From contig JACQFT010000036.1 of assembly GCA_016199925.1 (NCBI GenBank), forward strand, positions 1-37,663: a stretch of DNA of 37,663 nt, in the 5' to 3' direction. This document shows positions 11,460-20,842 of this stretch, piece after piece. This DNA comes from Opitutia bacterium. Lineage in GTDB: Bacteria > Verrucomicrobiota > Verrucomicrobiia > Opitutales > Opitutaceae. Under the pieces are notes generated by a model. It saw nothing but the letters and a program-made list of their open reading frames with translations, was not told where the DNA came from and ran no database searches. The translations under genes were made by a program, and so were the position numbers. The stretch's first letter is position 1. The number at the start of each line of letters is the position of its first letter.

Positions 11460-11512
11460 GAGGTTGGGTGGATGACTCCGGAGCCCGCCGAGGCGGGTAA
11501 ACTGGTTCCGGG
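11340..11512 (-). repeat. Modular hairpin repeat, copy A (upstream of GH105, same strand as gene)
   Basis: Reverse complement reads ATGCCATTGACGACCGTCGCTCCGCCTTGGAGGGACGACCTCCGTGTCGTCCGCC...GCGGACCGGACGGAGCCGGTCC. Hairpin GGACCGG/CCGGTCC at 11366-11385; upstream hairpin CCCGC..GCGGG near 11484-11497. Confidence 0.85.
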
Positions 11513-11517
11513 GCTGT

Positions 11518-12714
11518 TCATGGCGCGACCGAAAGCGAAATCGTCACCGGCGAGCGCAGGCGCGCGGCGGTGGCGGCGACGGCGGCGTCCCACTCGGCCG
11601 CCGTGGCGAAGTCGCCCGAGCGCGACCAGCCGGCGCCGACATAGTAGCAAAACGGCTGGCCGGATTTCACCGGCACGAGCGCGAGTTGGTTGAGCTCGTC
11701 CTCGGTCGTCGCGGCGAAGGCGCCCGCGCCGAGCAGCACGGCAGTGCCGAGCTGGCCTTCGGCGTCTTTCGGGTAGGTCGTCCAGCGGCTGAGGCGGCCG
11801 GTGGCGGGCGAATTGACCACGACGGCCGGCAGCTCGCGGCCGGCAGCCTTGGCTTTGGCGAGACCGAGCGCGAGCGTCACCTCCGGCCCGCCGGTAAAGG
11901 TCAGCGTCGTCTCGACGCGATGGAAATTCGCGCCGGCATCGACCGTGAACCGCTTGCGCTCGCTCACGCGCACGCCGCCGGCGTCCCACGCGTCGTAGTC
12001 CAGCTCGAAGACGGCGCGGAGCGGGCCGTTGGCGAGCACCCGCCAGGAACTCCAGTTGCCCGACGGGTGGAGCCGGCCGGCCGCCCAGACGCCCGTGCCG
12101 CCGAGCCCGCGGGACGTGCCGACCGTGTAGAAGTCGAGGCCCTCGCCGTTGTCGCGGTGGTAGGCGTCGTGGCCGCGGAGATACCAGCGGTCGATGATCG
12201 GGTAACGCACCCGCTTGGCCCAGAGGTCGAGGCCGCTGCCGGTCAGCCGGTGGCGGCCGGCGGCGGGCGTCGCCAGCGCCGGCCCGTAAACGCGGTGGGC
12301 CAGGCGGTCGTTCTCGAAAGCGAAATCGTCGAACCGTTCCGGCACGTAGCGCGCGAAGACTTTGGCGGGCCACGGCGGCACCGGCCCGGGCGCGCGCTCG
12401 ACGGTGAAGACGGCCCTCGCCTCGCCCGCGGCGAAATCGTGCTGGAACAGCACGTCGCCGTAGCGGCCCGCCACGTCGTCCGGTTGGAAGTTGGTGAACT
12501 GGTAGGCGAGCGCCGCGCCGGCGGCGTCGCGCACGACGAGGCTGTCGGGCTGCGCGCCGGGAAGGCGGCCCGCCACCTCGGTCCACGGCACGCTGATGGT
12601 CTCGGCGGGTCGGGCGGCGGCGAGACCGTGCGCGACGGTGACCACCAGCCGCTCCGCCGCGCCGGCCGGCGCGACGAGCAGCGCCGCAAGGAACAAGAAG
12701 GGGGAAATTTTCAT
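11518..12714 (-). CDS. DUF4861 domain-containing exported protein
   Basis: MKISPFLFLAALLVAPAGAAERLVVTVAHGL...; FQPDDVAGRYGDVLFQHDF...HRVYGPAL...YPIIDRWYLRGHDAYHRDNGEGLDFYTVGTSRGLGGTGVWA: DUF4861-like, commonly found in pectin loci. Confidence 0.82.
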   Translation of the reverse strand: MKISPFLFLAALLVAPAGAAERLVVTVAHGLAAARPAETISVPWTEVAGRLPGAQPDSLVVRDAAGAALAYQFTNFQPDDVAGRYGDVLFQHDFAAGEARAVFTVERAPGPVPPWPAKVFARYVPERFDDFAFENDRLAHRVYGPALATPAAGRHRLTGSGLDLWAKRVRYPIIDRWYLRGHDAYHRDNGEGLDFYTVGTSRGLGGTGVWAAGRLHPSGNWSSWRVLANGPLRAVFELDYDAWDAGGVRVSERKRFTVDAGANFHRVETTLTFTGGPEVTLALGLAKAKAAGRELPAVVVNSPATGRLSRWTTYPKDAEGQLGTAVLLGAGAFAATTEDELNQLALVPVKSGQPFCYYVGAGWSRSGDFATAAEWDAAVAATAARLRSPVTISLSVAP

Positions 12715-12797
12715 GGGCGGCCAAGATGAAATCGTGAGTTGCATACGGTTTGGGCAGAGGGCTGGCGGCTGGGCGGGAGGCTTCCGGAAAAATACGG

Positions 12798-13565
12798 TCA
12801 GCGCGCGAGCCAGCCGCCGTCGATGGCGAGCGTGAACCCGTGCATGTAGTCGGACGCGGGCGACGCGAGAAAGACGACGGCCCCCGCGAGGTCGTCGGGC
12901 GTGCCCCAGCGGCCGGCGGGGATGCGCTCCAGGATCGCCTGGTTGCGCGCGGCGTCGGCGCGGAGCGCCGCGGTGTTGTCGGTCGCCATGTAGCCCGGCG
13001 CGATGGCGTTGACGTTGATGCCCTGCGCGGCGAGTTCGTTGGCCATGAGCTTGGTGAGCCCGTGCAGGCCGCTCTTCGCCGCCGTGTAGGACGCGACGCG
13101 CAGGCCGCCCTGATACGAAAGCATCGAGGCGAGGTGGATGATTTTTCCGGGCGCCTGGCGCGCGACGAGGTGCCGGGCGAATTGTTGACTGAGCCGGAAC
13201 GCGGCGGTGAGGTTGACGTCGAGCACCTCGCGCCAGTCCTCTTCGGTGAAATCGAGGAAGGCGGCGCGGCGGATGAGGCCGGCGTTGTTGACGAGAATAT
13301 CGGCGCGGCCGAAGGCCGCCACGGTCGCCGCGAGGATGTGCCCGGCGGCGGCCGGCGCGGCGACGTCGGCCGCGACACGCAGGCAGCGGCGGCCGAGTTT
13401 CTCGATGTCGCCTTGCACCGCCGCGGTGTCGCCGCGGGCGACCAGCACGAGGTCGGCCCCCGCCTCGGCCAGCGCCACGGCCAGGGCGGCGCCGAGCCCG
13501 CGCGAGGCGCCGGTGACGATGGCGACTTTGCCGGTGAGACGGAAACGATCGAGCACGGAAGTCAT
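12798..13565 (-). CDS. kduD: SDR oxidoreductase, 2-dehydro-3-deoxy-D-gluconate 5-dehydrogenase-like (KduD)
   Basis: MTSVLDRFRLTGKVAIVTGASRGLGAALAVALAEAGAD...YTAAKSGLHGLTKLMANELAAQGINVNAIAPGYMATDNTAALR. Start overlaps the kduI stop by ATGA. Confidence 0.85.
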   Translation of the reverse strand: MTSVLDRFRLTGKVAIVTGASRGLGAALAVALAEAGADLVLVARGDTAAVQGDIEKLGRRCLRVAADVAAPAAAGHILAATVAAFGRADILVNNAGLIRRAAFLDFTEEDWREVLDVNLTAAFRLSQQFARHLVARQAPGKIIHLASMLSYQGGLRVASYTAAKSGLHGLTKLMANELAAQGINVNAIAPGYMATDNTAALRADAARNQAILERIPAGRWGTPDDLAGAVVFLASPASDYMHGFTLAIDGGWLAR

Positions 13566-14401
13566 GGCCCGCAACGGATGACCCGCGGATCGACCGGATC
13601 CATGTCGCTGAAATCCTGGTTCTCGCCGCCCATGCCCCAGACGAACGCGTAGTGCGTGGTGCCGACTCCGCAGTGGATCGACCACGGCGGCGAGAGCACG
13701 GCCTCGCGGTCGCGCAGCCGGAGATGCCGGACCGCGTCGGGCCGCCCGAGGAAATGTTTCACCGCGCCGCCCCGCTTCAGATCGAAATAGCAATAGACCT
13801 CCGACCGGCGCAGGTGGGTGTGCGGCGGCATGGTGTTCCACCGGCTGCCGGGCTGGACCACGGTGAAGCCCATCACCAACTGGCAACTGCGGATCCCCGC
13901 CGGGTGGATGCAGCGAAAGAGCGTGCGCGAATTTTTTTCAGCCGGCGCACCGAGCCCGAGGCCGGCCGCCGGATCGTAGGCCAGACGGCGCGTCGGGTGC
14001 CGGGCGTGCGCGGGATAGCTGAGCAGGTAGAACTGCGCCGGCGCAGCCGCGCGCTGGGAATGAAAGACCACCCTTCCGGCCCCCCGGCCGACATAGAGAC
14101 AATCGAACCGTCCCAGGCGATACCGGCGCCCGTCGACGACCACCTGGCCGGCCCCGCCGGTGTTGATGATGCCGAGTTCGCGGCGTTCGTTGAAAAATTT
14201 TGCACGCAGCGCCGGCGGGCACGGCAGCGCGAGTCCGCCGCGCAGAGGCACGGCCCCGCCGATGATGGTGCGGTCGGTCTCCCAATGGCGGAGGCTCACC
14301 CGTCCGCGCCGGAAGAGGCCCGCGACCACGAAGGCGCGCCGCAGCGCGGCGCCGCCGAGACCAGGATAACCGCGCGAATCAATGGAAGAAATTTGGTCCA
14401 T
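13562..14401 (-). CDS. kduI: 5-dehydro-4-deoxy-D-glucuronate isomerase KduI
   Basis: MDQISSIDSRGYPGLGGAALRRAFVVAGLF...ERRELGIINTGGAGQVVVDG...SRWNTMPPHTHLRRSEVYCYFDL...SPPWSIHCGVGTTHYAFVWGMGGEN. Confidence 0.93.
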   Translation of the reverse strand: MDQISSIDSRGYPGLGGAALRRAFVVAGLFRRGRVSLRHWETDRTIIGGAVPLRGGLALPCPPALRAKFFNERRELGIINTGGAGQVVVDGRRYRLGRFDCLYVGRGAGRVVFHSQRAAAPAQFYLLSYPAHARHPTRRLAYDPAAGLGLGAPAEKNSRTLFRCIHPAGIRSCQLVMGFTVVQPGSRWNTMPPHTHLRRSEVYCYFDLKRGGAVKHFLGRPDAVRHLRLRDREAVLSPPWSIHCGVGTTHYAFVWGMGGENQDFSDMDPVDPRVIRCGP

Positions 14402-14439
14402 GGGAAAAGGGTCGGCCGGGTTCGCGGACGGGGGCCCGG

Positions 14440-14943
14440 CGCGACCGGGCGCGCGACTGGTTGGCATCGAAGCAATCGTTATCGGCGAGATTTTTTCCGC
14501 TGAGCGTGACCGCCCGGTTGGCCCCGTTCATCTTCGAATCGTAGCCGTCCGGCATCGGGCGGTTCACGTCCAGTTCGGTAGGCCGGTTGCTGTCGGTGCC
14601 GATCTGTTGCTTGAACTTCACAAAGGAGTTGGTCGGGGGCGCTTGGTGAGGCAGTTCACCGTGCCGTCGGGCGTGATCCGGCCGCAGAGCAGGGACGCCG
14701 GGCCTTCGACGACCTCGACGCACGCGATCTTGCCGGCGTCGACACAGCGGCGGCCGGCACGGAATCGCCGGCCCGGCAGCCCACGACCCGGTCGGTCGCG
14801 ACCGTGGCCGGCGAGAGGGCACTCGTCGGGTCGGCCGGCGGGACGGTCGCCGGAGCCGGCGGCTCGGCGGCGAGGACCGGCGCCAACCGGAGCAGGCCAA
14901 CCAGCGGGCGGAGAGCGGGGCGAAACCGGGGGGAGACGTGCAT
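14440..14943 (-). pseudogene. Decayed TonB-dependent receptor (signal peptide + plug fragment + last strand)
   Basis: Three frames hold collinear receptor pieces: MHVSPRFRPALRPLVGLLRLAPVLA...ATDRVVGCRAGDSVPAAAV; VDAGKIACVEVVEGPASLLCGRITPDGTVNCLTKRP; TNSFVKFKQQIGTDSNRPTELDVNRPMPDGYDSKMNGANRAVTLSGKNLADNDCFDANQSRAR. Confidence 0.75.
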
Positions 14944-15110
14944 GGGGGCGGCGGGGTTGGGGCGAGGCCCGGAGCCGGGCGCGGCGGCATTTCGCTAATG
15001 AACTTCTCTTTCATGGTTGAACCTGCGCCCTCTTGGCAACAAAAATGTCCCGCCGCGCCCCGCTCCGTCTTTCCCCTTGGCCCCCGCGCGCAAAAAGTTT
15101 ACTCCCCGCC

Positions 15111-15914
15111 ATGCCGCTCCGCCCGTCCCCGCCCCGCCCGAACGCCGCCGACCAGAAACTGCTGCGTTACGTCATCCCCAACCTCCGCAACGCCTGCCGC
15201 ATCCTCAAGTGGCTCGGCCACAAGCCCGACGGCTGCAAGGCGGCCGACCTCGCGCGCGACCTCCACATCCCGGTCACCACCACGATGCGCATCATGGTCA
15301 CCCTCCAGCTCGAGGGCCTGGTCCGCAAGGTCGAGAGCCGCTTCGAGCTCGGTCCGGTGCTGATCTCGCTCGGCAACGCGTCGCTCGCGGGCACGGAGAT
15401 TCGGGACCTGGCGCTGCCGCTTCTGGCCACCCTCACGGCCCAGACCGACGAGACCTCCCACCTCGCGATCCCCTGCGACGACCGCTCCCTGATCGTCGCC
15501 GTGCAGGACAGCCCCCACCCGCTCCGCGCCGCCTCGCGGCCGGGCTTTCTGGCCGAACTGCATTGTTCGTCCACCGGCAAAGTTTTTCTCGCCTACGCGC
15601 CGAGCCGCCCGTTGGCGGAGATTTTTCCCCGCGGCGCCCCCCGGCGCACCCCGCGCACCAAACGCACTCTGGCCGAGATCAAGCGCGAGATCGAACTCAC
15701 CCGGAAGCGCGGCTACGGACTCGACGACGAGGAGTTTCATCCCGGCGTGCGCTGCCTCGCGGCCCCCATCACCTCCTCCGACGGCGTGGTGGTGGCCGCC
15801 ATTGGCATCACGGCGTCCGTCCAGCGTTTCTCCCGCGAACGGATTCCGGAAATCGCGCGCCTGGTGCGCGCGGCGGCGGACGAACTCTCGCGCCGGCTCG
15901 GCCATGCCCGCTGA
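15111..15914 (+). CDS. IclR-family transcriptional regulator
   Basis: LRNACRILKWLGHKPDGCKAADLARDLHIPVTTTMRIMVTLQLEGLVRKVESRFELGPVLISLG...CSSTGKVFLAYAP...GYGLDDEEFHPGVRCLAAPI. Confidence 0.9.
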   Translation: MPLRPSPPRPNAADQKLLRYVIPNLRNACRILKWLGHKPDGCKAADLARDLHIPVTTTMRIMVTLQLEGLVRKVESRFELGPVLISLGNASLAGTEIRDLALPLLATLTAQTDETSHLAIPCDDRSLIVAVQDSPHPLRAASRPGFLAELHCSSTGKVFLAYAPSRPLAEIFPRGAPRRTPRTKRTLAEIKREIELTRKRGYGLDDEEFHPGVRCLAAPITSSDGVVVAAIGITASVQRFSRERIPEIARLVRAAADELSRRLGHAR

Positions 15915-16107
15915 TTTTTCTCCCCGAGGGCGGGCCGGCCGACCGGGCCCCGGCCCGGACCTGGGGCAACTCGCGACCGCCGCTTCTGTTGGGAGGGAAG
16001 ACCTCCTTGTCGTCGGTCTTGTCACCGGCTGCGGGCCGGATGGAGCCGGTCCCTCCACTCGACCCACCACGCCGTCAGCTTCCAGCCCACCGCCCCGCCA
16101 CCCATGA
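15904..16107 (+). CDS. Putative leader ORF through repeat copy B, stop overlapping the eda start (ATGA)
   Basis: MPADFSPRGRAGRPGPGPDLGQLATAASVGREDLLVVGLVTGCGPDGAGPSTRPTTPSASSPPPRHP*. TGA 16105-16107 overlaps ATG 16104-16106; ATG overlaps the IclR 3' end. Speculative. Confidence 0.3.
   Translation: MPADFSPRGRAGRPGPGPDLGQLATAASVGREDLLVVGLVTGCGPDGAGPSTRPTTPSASSPPPRHP
15962..16056 (+). repeat. Modular hairpin repeat, copy B (upstream of eda, same strand)
   Basis: GGGCAACTCGCGACCGCCGCTTCTGTTGGGAGGGAAGACCTCCTTGTCGTCGG...GGGCCGGATGGAGCCGGTCCCTCC aligns with copies A, C and D. Hairpin at 16033-16052 with G-U in place of A-U. Confidence 0.75.
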
Positions 16108-16739
16108 ACAAATCCGCCGTCATCGCCCGGCTCAAAGCCGAAAAAGTCATCGCGCTCATCCGCGCCGACAACTCCGCCAGCCTGCTCGATTGCGCCCGCG
16201 CGCTGTCCGCCGGCGGCCTGAACTGCATCGAGCTGACGATGACGACCCCGGGCGCGCTCGAGCTCTGCGCACAGGTCGCCCGCGAATTGCCGCAGGTGCT
16301 CCTCGGCCTCGGCACCGTGCTCGACGCCGAGACCGCGCGCCGCGGCATCGCCGCCGGGGCGAAGTTCATCGTCACGCCGGCGGTGCGCCCGACGGTCATC
16401 GCCGTCGGCAAAGAACTCGACGTTCCGATTCTTTCCGGCGCGCTCACGCCCACCGAGGCCTATGCCGCCCACGAACTCGGCGCCGACGTCGTCAAGATTT
16501 TCCCGGCGGAATACTTCGGCCCCGCCTACATCAGGTCGCTCAAGGCGCCGTTCCCGCACCTGGAGTTCCTGCCCACCGGCGGCGTGACACCGGAGACGGT
16601 CGGCGAATTCCTGAAAGCCGGCGCCTTCGCCACCGCGGCCGGCAGCGCCCTGGTGTCGCCCGCCGCGCTGAAAGCGAAGGACTGGCCCGCCATCACCGCC
16701 CGCGCTCGCGAGTTCGTCGCCGCCGCCGCGAAGCCGTAA
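16104..16739 (+). CDS. eda: Bifunctional KDPG/KHG aldolase
   Basis: KVIALIRADNSASLLDCARALSAGGLNCIELTMTTPGALE...LLGLGTVLDAETARRGIAAGAKFIVTPAV...KIFPAEYFGPAYIRSLKAPFPHLEFLPTGGVTPE. Confidence 0.94.
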   Translation: MNKSAVIARLKAEKVIALIRADNSASLLDCARALSAGGLNCIELTMTTPGALELCAQVARELPQVLLGLGTVLDAETARRGIAAGAKFIVTPAVRPTVIAVGKELDVPILSGALTPTEAYAAHELGADVVKIFPAEYFGPAYIRSLKAPFPHLEFLPTGGVTPETVGEFLKAGAFATAAGSALVSPAALKAKDWPAITARAREFVAAAAKP

Positions 16740-17537
16740 GCGACCCGGCCGCCCCGGCCCGCCCGCCGGCCGAGGCGGCTCGCGCGCCAGCGCGGCGCCG
16801 GGGTGAGCGCGGCCTCGGCGAGGTGGACCACCCGCGGTCGCTCCAGCGCACGGAGATCGAAATCCGAAAGGAAAAACATGGGGGCGAGTCTCGCCGGGGT
16901 AGCTCACGGGGTTGAGCTCCGCCGGCTCGCCGAGTCGCCGCGTTTCGCCCCCGCGCCGGCCGGCTGCCGGACGCGGAAAGGACGGACAAACCTGCGACGC
17001 CCAAGGATGAAAGCTGCGTTCATTAGTGGTTTTTCACGGTAGCAGACCGGGCGTCCGTGCAAAGGGCTAATTTTCCCGCCGGGCCCCGTCGGGCTCTCCG
17101 CTGCCGGCGTGCGGCGGGGCGGCGAGGACAGGCTGGGACGCGGCGACGCCGGCGTCGGAAAACCCGACGCCGCGCGCGGGCAACAGCCGCCGGGCGGCCG
17201 GAGTCGCTTCCCCCGCCCGAGACGAGATGCGGCCACCCCGCGCGTGGGCGTCCCCGCCCGGCCGCGCGTGGCGGCTGCGGACGGGAGACCGGCGGGGGTT
17301 TTCTCCGGCCTTGACGGGCCCGGCCGGCGAGGGCGGCGCGCAAAGATCTGTTAGCCGTAACGTGGGCGCATTCGAGTTTTGACCGCGAACGCAACGAGCG
17401 CGAAGCTCGGTGATCCCGCCGAGTGTTCGCACGTTCTGCCCGCGCTGATCCCGCCGCTGGTTTCCATCGGTCCCCAGCCTCCGGCCTTGCCGGCCCCGGC
17501 GTTCTCACCCGTCCTCCCCGCACCATTTTTCGGAACC

Positions 17538-19157
17538 ATGAACCACTTGATCTTGCTGTTCGCCTGGCTCGTCTCGGCGCAGACGGAGGAGCCGACGGCG
17601 CCGCCACCCGGGACCCGGATGCTTGGCCGCATCCCGCCGAACGTCCTGTTTATCGCCGTTGACGACCTGCGCCCGATCGGCGGCGCGTATGGCAGTCCGC
17701 AGGTGAAAACTCCGCATCTCGACGCGCTCGCGCACCGCGGACTCCGGTTTGAGCGCGCCTACTGCCAGCAGGCGGTTTGCAGCCCGTCCCGCACGTCGCT
17801 GCTCACCGGTCGCCGGCCGGACACGACGCGCGTCTACGACCTGCAAACGCATTTCCGCCTTCATCTGCCCGAGGTGGTCACGCTGCCGCAGTTGTTCAAG
17901 CAGCACGACTATCACAGCCAGGGCCTCGGCAAAATCTTTCACGTCGGCCTCGACGATCCGCAGTCCTGGAGCGTGCCGCACTGGCTGCCCGCGGCCAAAC
18001 TTTACTCCAGTCCCGCGATCCGCGCGGCGCTGGAGGCGGAAGCGATTCGCCGAGGCGGTGCGCCGCCGGGCGCGGCCCCGGTGCTCCGACGCGACCCCAA
18101 AACCGGCACGGTGCTGAAGGTGGGCAATCCCAAGATCAAGGTGCGCGGCCCGTCGTGGGAAGCCCCGGACGTCCCCGATGAGGCGCTCCAGGACGGCGAG
18201 ACCGCCACCCGGGCGATCGCCACCCTCCGCGCCGTCAAGGACCGGCCCTTCTTTCTCGCCGTCGGTTTTCTGAAACCGCACCTGCCGTTTGTCGCGCCGA
18301 AACTCTACTACGACCTGTATCCCCCGGAGACGATCAAACTGGCGGACAACCCGTTCGTCCCGACCGACGCGCCCGCCCTCGCCCTGACCGACTTCAGCGA
18401 ACTGCGCCGCTACAGCGACCTGCCGCACGGGGACGAACCCGTCCCGGACGAAAAGGCCCGCGAACTCGTCCGCGGTTACTATGCCGCCACCAGTTATACC
18501 GACGCCCAGATCGGCCGGGTGCTCGCCGAGCTCGACCGGCTCGGCTTGCGCGACAACACCATCGTCGTCGTCTGGGGCGACCACGGCTGGCAACTGGGCG
18601 AGCACGGACTCTGGTGCAAACACACCAACTTCGAGGTCGCCGCGCGCGCCCCGCTGATCCTGAGCGTGCCGGGGCGGACGGACGCCGGAGCAGAAACCTC
18701 CGCCCTCGTCGAATTCGTGGACCTCTATCCCACCCTCGCCGAGCTCGCGGGCCTCCCGCTGCCGGCCGGATTGGAAGGGACGAGCCTGGTGCCGCTGCTG
18801 GCCAAGCCCGACCGCCCTTGGAAGCAGGCCGCGTTCAGCCAATATCCGCGCGAGGACGGCCGGGTGATGGGATATTCCCTGCGCACCGACCGCCACCGCT
18901 ACACCGAATGGATCGAGGTCAGCTCCGGCAAAGCACTCGAGCGTGAACTGTATGATCACGCCGTGGACCCCGCCGAGAACGCCAATCTCGCCCGCCGCCC
19001 CGAAAATCTCGCCCTCGCCGCGGCGCTGAGCCGGCGGTTGCACGCCGGCTGGCGCGCCGCACTGCCCCCGCCGGCCCCCGCACCCGCGACTTCCCGCCCG
19101 GCGAACGACGGCCCGGGCGCCCCGCCTCCGGCGCGCAACGGCCTCCGCGCTCGCTAA
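17538..19157 (+). CDS. Sulfatase, iduronate-2-sulfatase-like
   Basis: NVLFIAVDDLRPIGGAYGSPQVKTPHLDALA...CSPSRTSLLTGRRPDTTRVYDL (formylglycine motif C-x-P-S-R)...FFLAVGFLKPHLPFVAP...VVVWGDHGWQLGEHGLWCKHTNFE. Confidence 0.94.
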   Translation: MNHLILLFAWLVSAQTEEPTAPPPGTRMLGRIPPNVLFIAVDDLRPIGGAYGSPQVKTPHLDALAHRGLRFERAYCQQAVCSPSRTSLLTGRRPDTTRVYDLQTHFRLHLPEVVTLPQLFKQHDYHSQGLGKIFHVGLDDPQSWSVPHWLPAAKLYSSPAIRAALEAEAIRRGGAPPGAAPVLRRDPKTGTVLKVGNPKIKVRGPSWEAPDVPDEALQDGETATRAIATLRAVKDRPFFLAVGFLKPHLPFVAPKLYYDLYPPETIKLADNPFVPTDAPALALTDFSELRRYSDLPHGDEPVPDEKARELVRGYYAATSYTDAQIGRVLAELDRLGLRDNTIVVVWGDHGWQLGEHGLWCKHTNFEVAARAPLILSVPGRTDAGAETSALVEFVDLYPTLAELAGLPLPAGLEGTSLVPLLAKPDRPWKQAAFSQYPREDGRVMGYSLRTDRHRYTEWIEVSSGKALERELYDHAVDPAENANLARRPENLALAAALSRRLHAGWRAALPPPAPAPATSRPANDGPGAPPPARNGLRAR

Positions 19158-19180
19158 CACGCCGCGGCGAAAATCAGGCC

Positions 19181-20600
19181 ATGGCCAGACTAACCCTCCT
19201 GCTCCCGGCGTTGCTGGTCCTGACCGCTCCCCTCGCGGCTGCGGCTCCCGCGGCCCCCGCCGCGGCGCGCGCAGACAAACCGCCCGGCCCGAAGCCCAAC
19301 GTCCTGTTCATCTCCGTCGACGACTTGAACGATTGGATCGGCGCCCTCGGCGGCCATCCCGACGTCAAGACTCCGAACTTCGACCGCCTGGCCCGCCGCG
19401 GCCAGCTGTTCCGGCAGGCGTATGGCTCTGCGCCCCTCTGCAATCCGTCCCGCACCGCCCTCCTGACGGGCGTTCGCCCCTCGACCTCCGGCATCTACGA
19501 CAACTGGCAGTCGTGGCGCGCGGCGATGCCAGCCACCGTCACCCTGCCCCAGTTGTTCCGGCGCCACGGCTACGAAACGGTGGGCTTCGGGAAAATTTTC
19601 CACGGGCGGTTCGAGGACCCGGCGTCGTGGGACCGGTTCGTGCCCAAGTCGAACGACCCGAAACCCGCACCCGCGGTCGTCCACGATCCGCGCAACCGCC
19701 GCCCGGGCTCCGACCTCGAGTGGGGACCGCTCGACGTGCCCGACGAGCAGATGAACGATCACGCCCTGACCTCGCTGGCCGTCGACTACCTCGCCCGGCA
19801 ACACCGTCCCGCGCCGCTACTACGAACGGTATCCCGCGGCGACGCTTCGTCTGCCCGCCGCCCCGGAAGACGACCTCGACGATCTCCCGCCCGCCGGCGT
19901 GGCCATGGCGCGCAAGCTCGGCCCCCTCCACGAGAACATCCTGCAACACGGCAACTGGCGCGAAGGCGTGCAGGCCTACCTCGCGAGCATCAGCTTCGCG
20001 GACGCCCAGGTCGGCCGCCTCCTCGACGCACTCGAGGCCGGCCCGCAGCGCGACCACACGATCATCGTGCTCTGGGGCGACCACGGCTGGCATCTGGGCG
20101 AGAAGCGTCATTGGAGCAAATTCACCCTCTGGGAAGAGAGCACGCACACGCCGCTGATTTTTGTGGTGCCCGGCCTGACGGCCCCGGCCTCGGAGTGCGC
20201 GCACCCGGTGGATCTCATTCACGTCTATCCGACCCTCGCCGACCTGTGCGGCCTGCCCCTGCCGGCGGGGCAACTTTTCGACGGCGCCAGCCTGCGCCCT
20301 CTCCTCGCCCACCCGCAGGCCGCGTGGGATCGTCCCGCAATCATGACTCACGGCCGCAACAACCACGCGGTGCGCACCGATCGCTGGCGTTATATTCGTT
20401 ACGCCGACGGCAGCGAAGAACTCTACGATCACGCGGCCGATCCCAACGAGTGGCACAACCTCGCCCGCGAGCCCGCCAGCCGCACGATCCGGCAGGAGCT
20501 GGCCGCGAGGCTGCCGCAGTTCAACGCGCCGGAGGCCCCACGCCTGCCCAAACCGGAAAATCCCGGCGTCGGCCCCGGGCTCGAACCCCGGCCCGAGTAA
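19181..20600 (+). pseudogene. Second iduronate-2-sulfatase-like sulfatase, frameshifted with internal deletion
   Basis: N-terminal half in frame from 19181 (...CNPSRTALLTGVRPSTSGIYDN...ALTSLAVDYLARQ), C-terminal half in another frame from about 19800 (NTVPRRYYERYPAATLRLP...IIVLWGDHGWHLGEKRHWSKFTLWEE). The FFLAVGFxxPHxPF segment is absent. Confidence 0.85.
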
Positions 20601-20681
20601 ACGCCCCTGCGCCGCCAGCAGAAGGATTTTCGCCCGGACCTCCTGCAACCCACGCCCCCCGCCGAGAGGACGGGTCTGTCA

Positions 20682-20698
20682 CGGACGCAGAGCGTCCG
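20682..20698. repeat. Stem-AGA-stem palindrome CGGACGC-AGA-GCGTCCG
   Basis: Perfect 7-bp inverted repeat with AGA (TCT on the other strand) triloop, intergenic. Confidence 0.7.
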
Positions 20699-20842
20699 GC
20701 TCCAGCGACTCTCTTCGTCGATCGGCACGATCGGGGTTCAACTTTGCTGCTTCGCGTTGGCCTTCGTTTTGGTGCATCCACGGTTTCGCAGGCCCCATTG
20801 TTGTCGCGTTTCGGTTGCGTCGTGCGACACCTGACGGGTCGC

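Noticed and set aside
16780-16900. Minus-strand fragment MFFLSDFDLRALERPRVVHLAEAALTPAPRW
   Set aside because: Faintly resembles the N-terminus of lyase-family proteins, but only about 80 nt support it before it becomes eda antisense; too weak to call a gene remnant.
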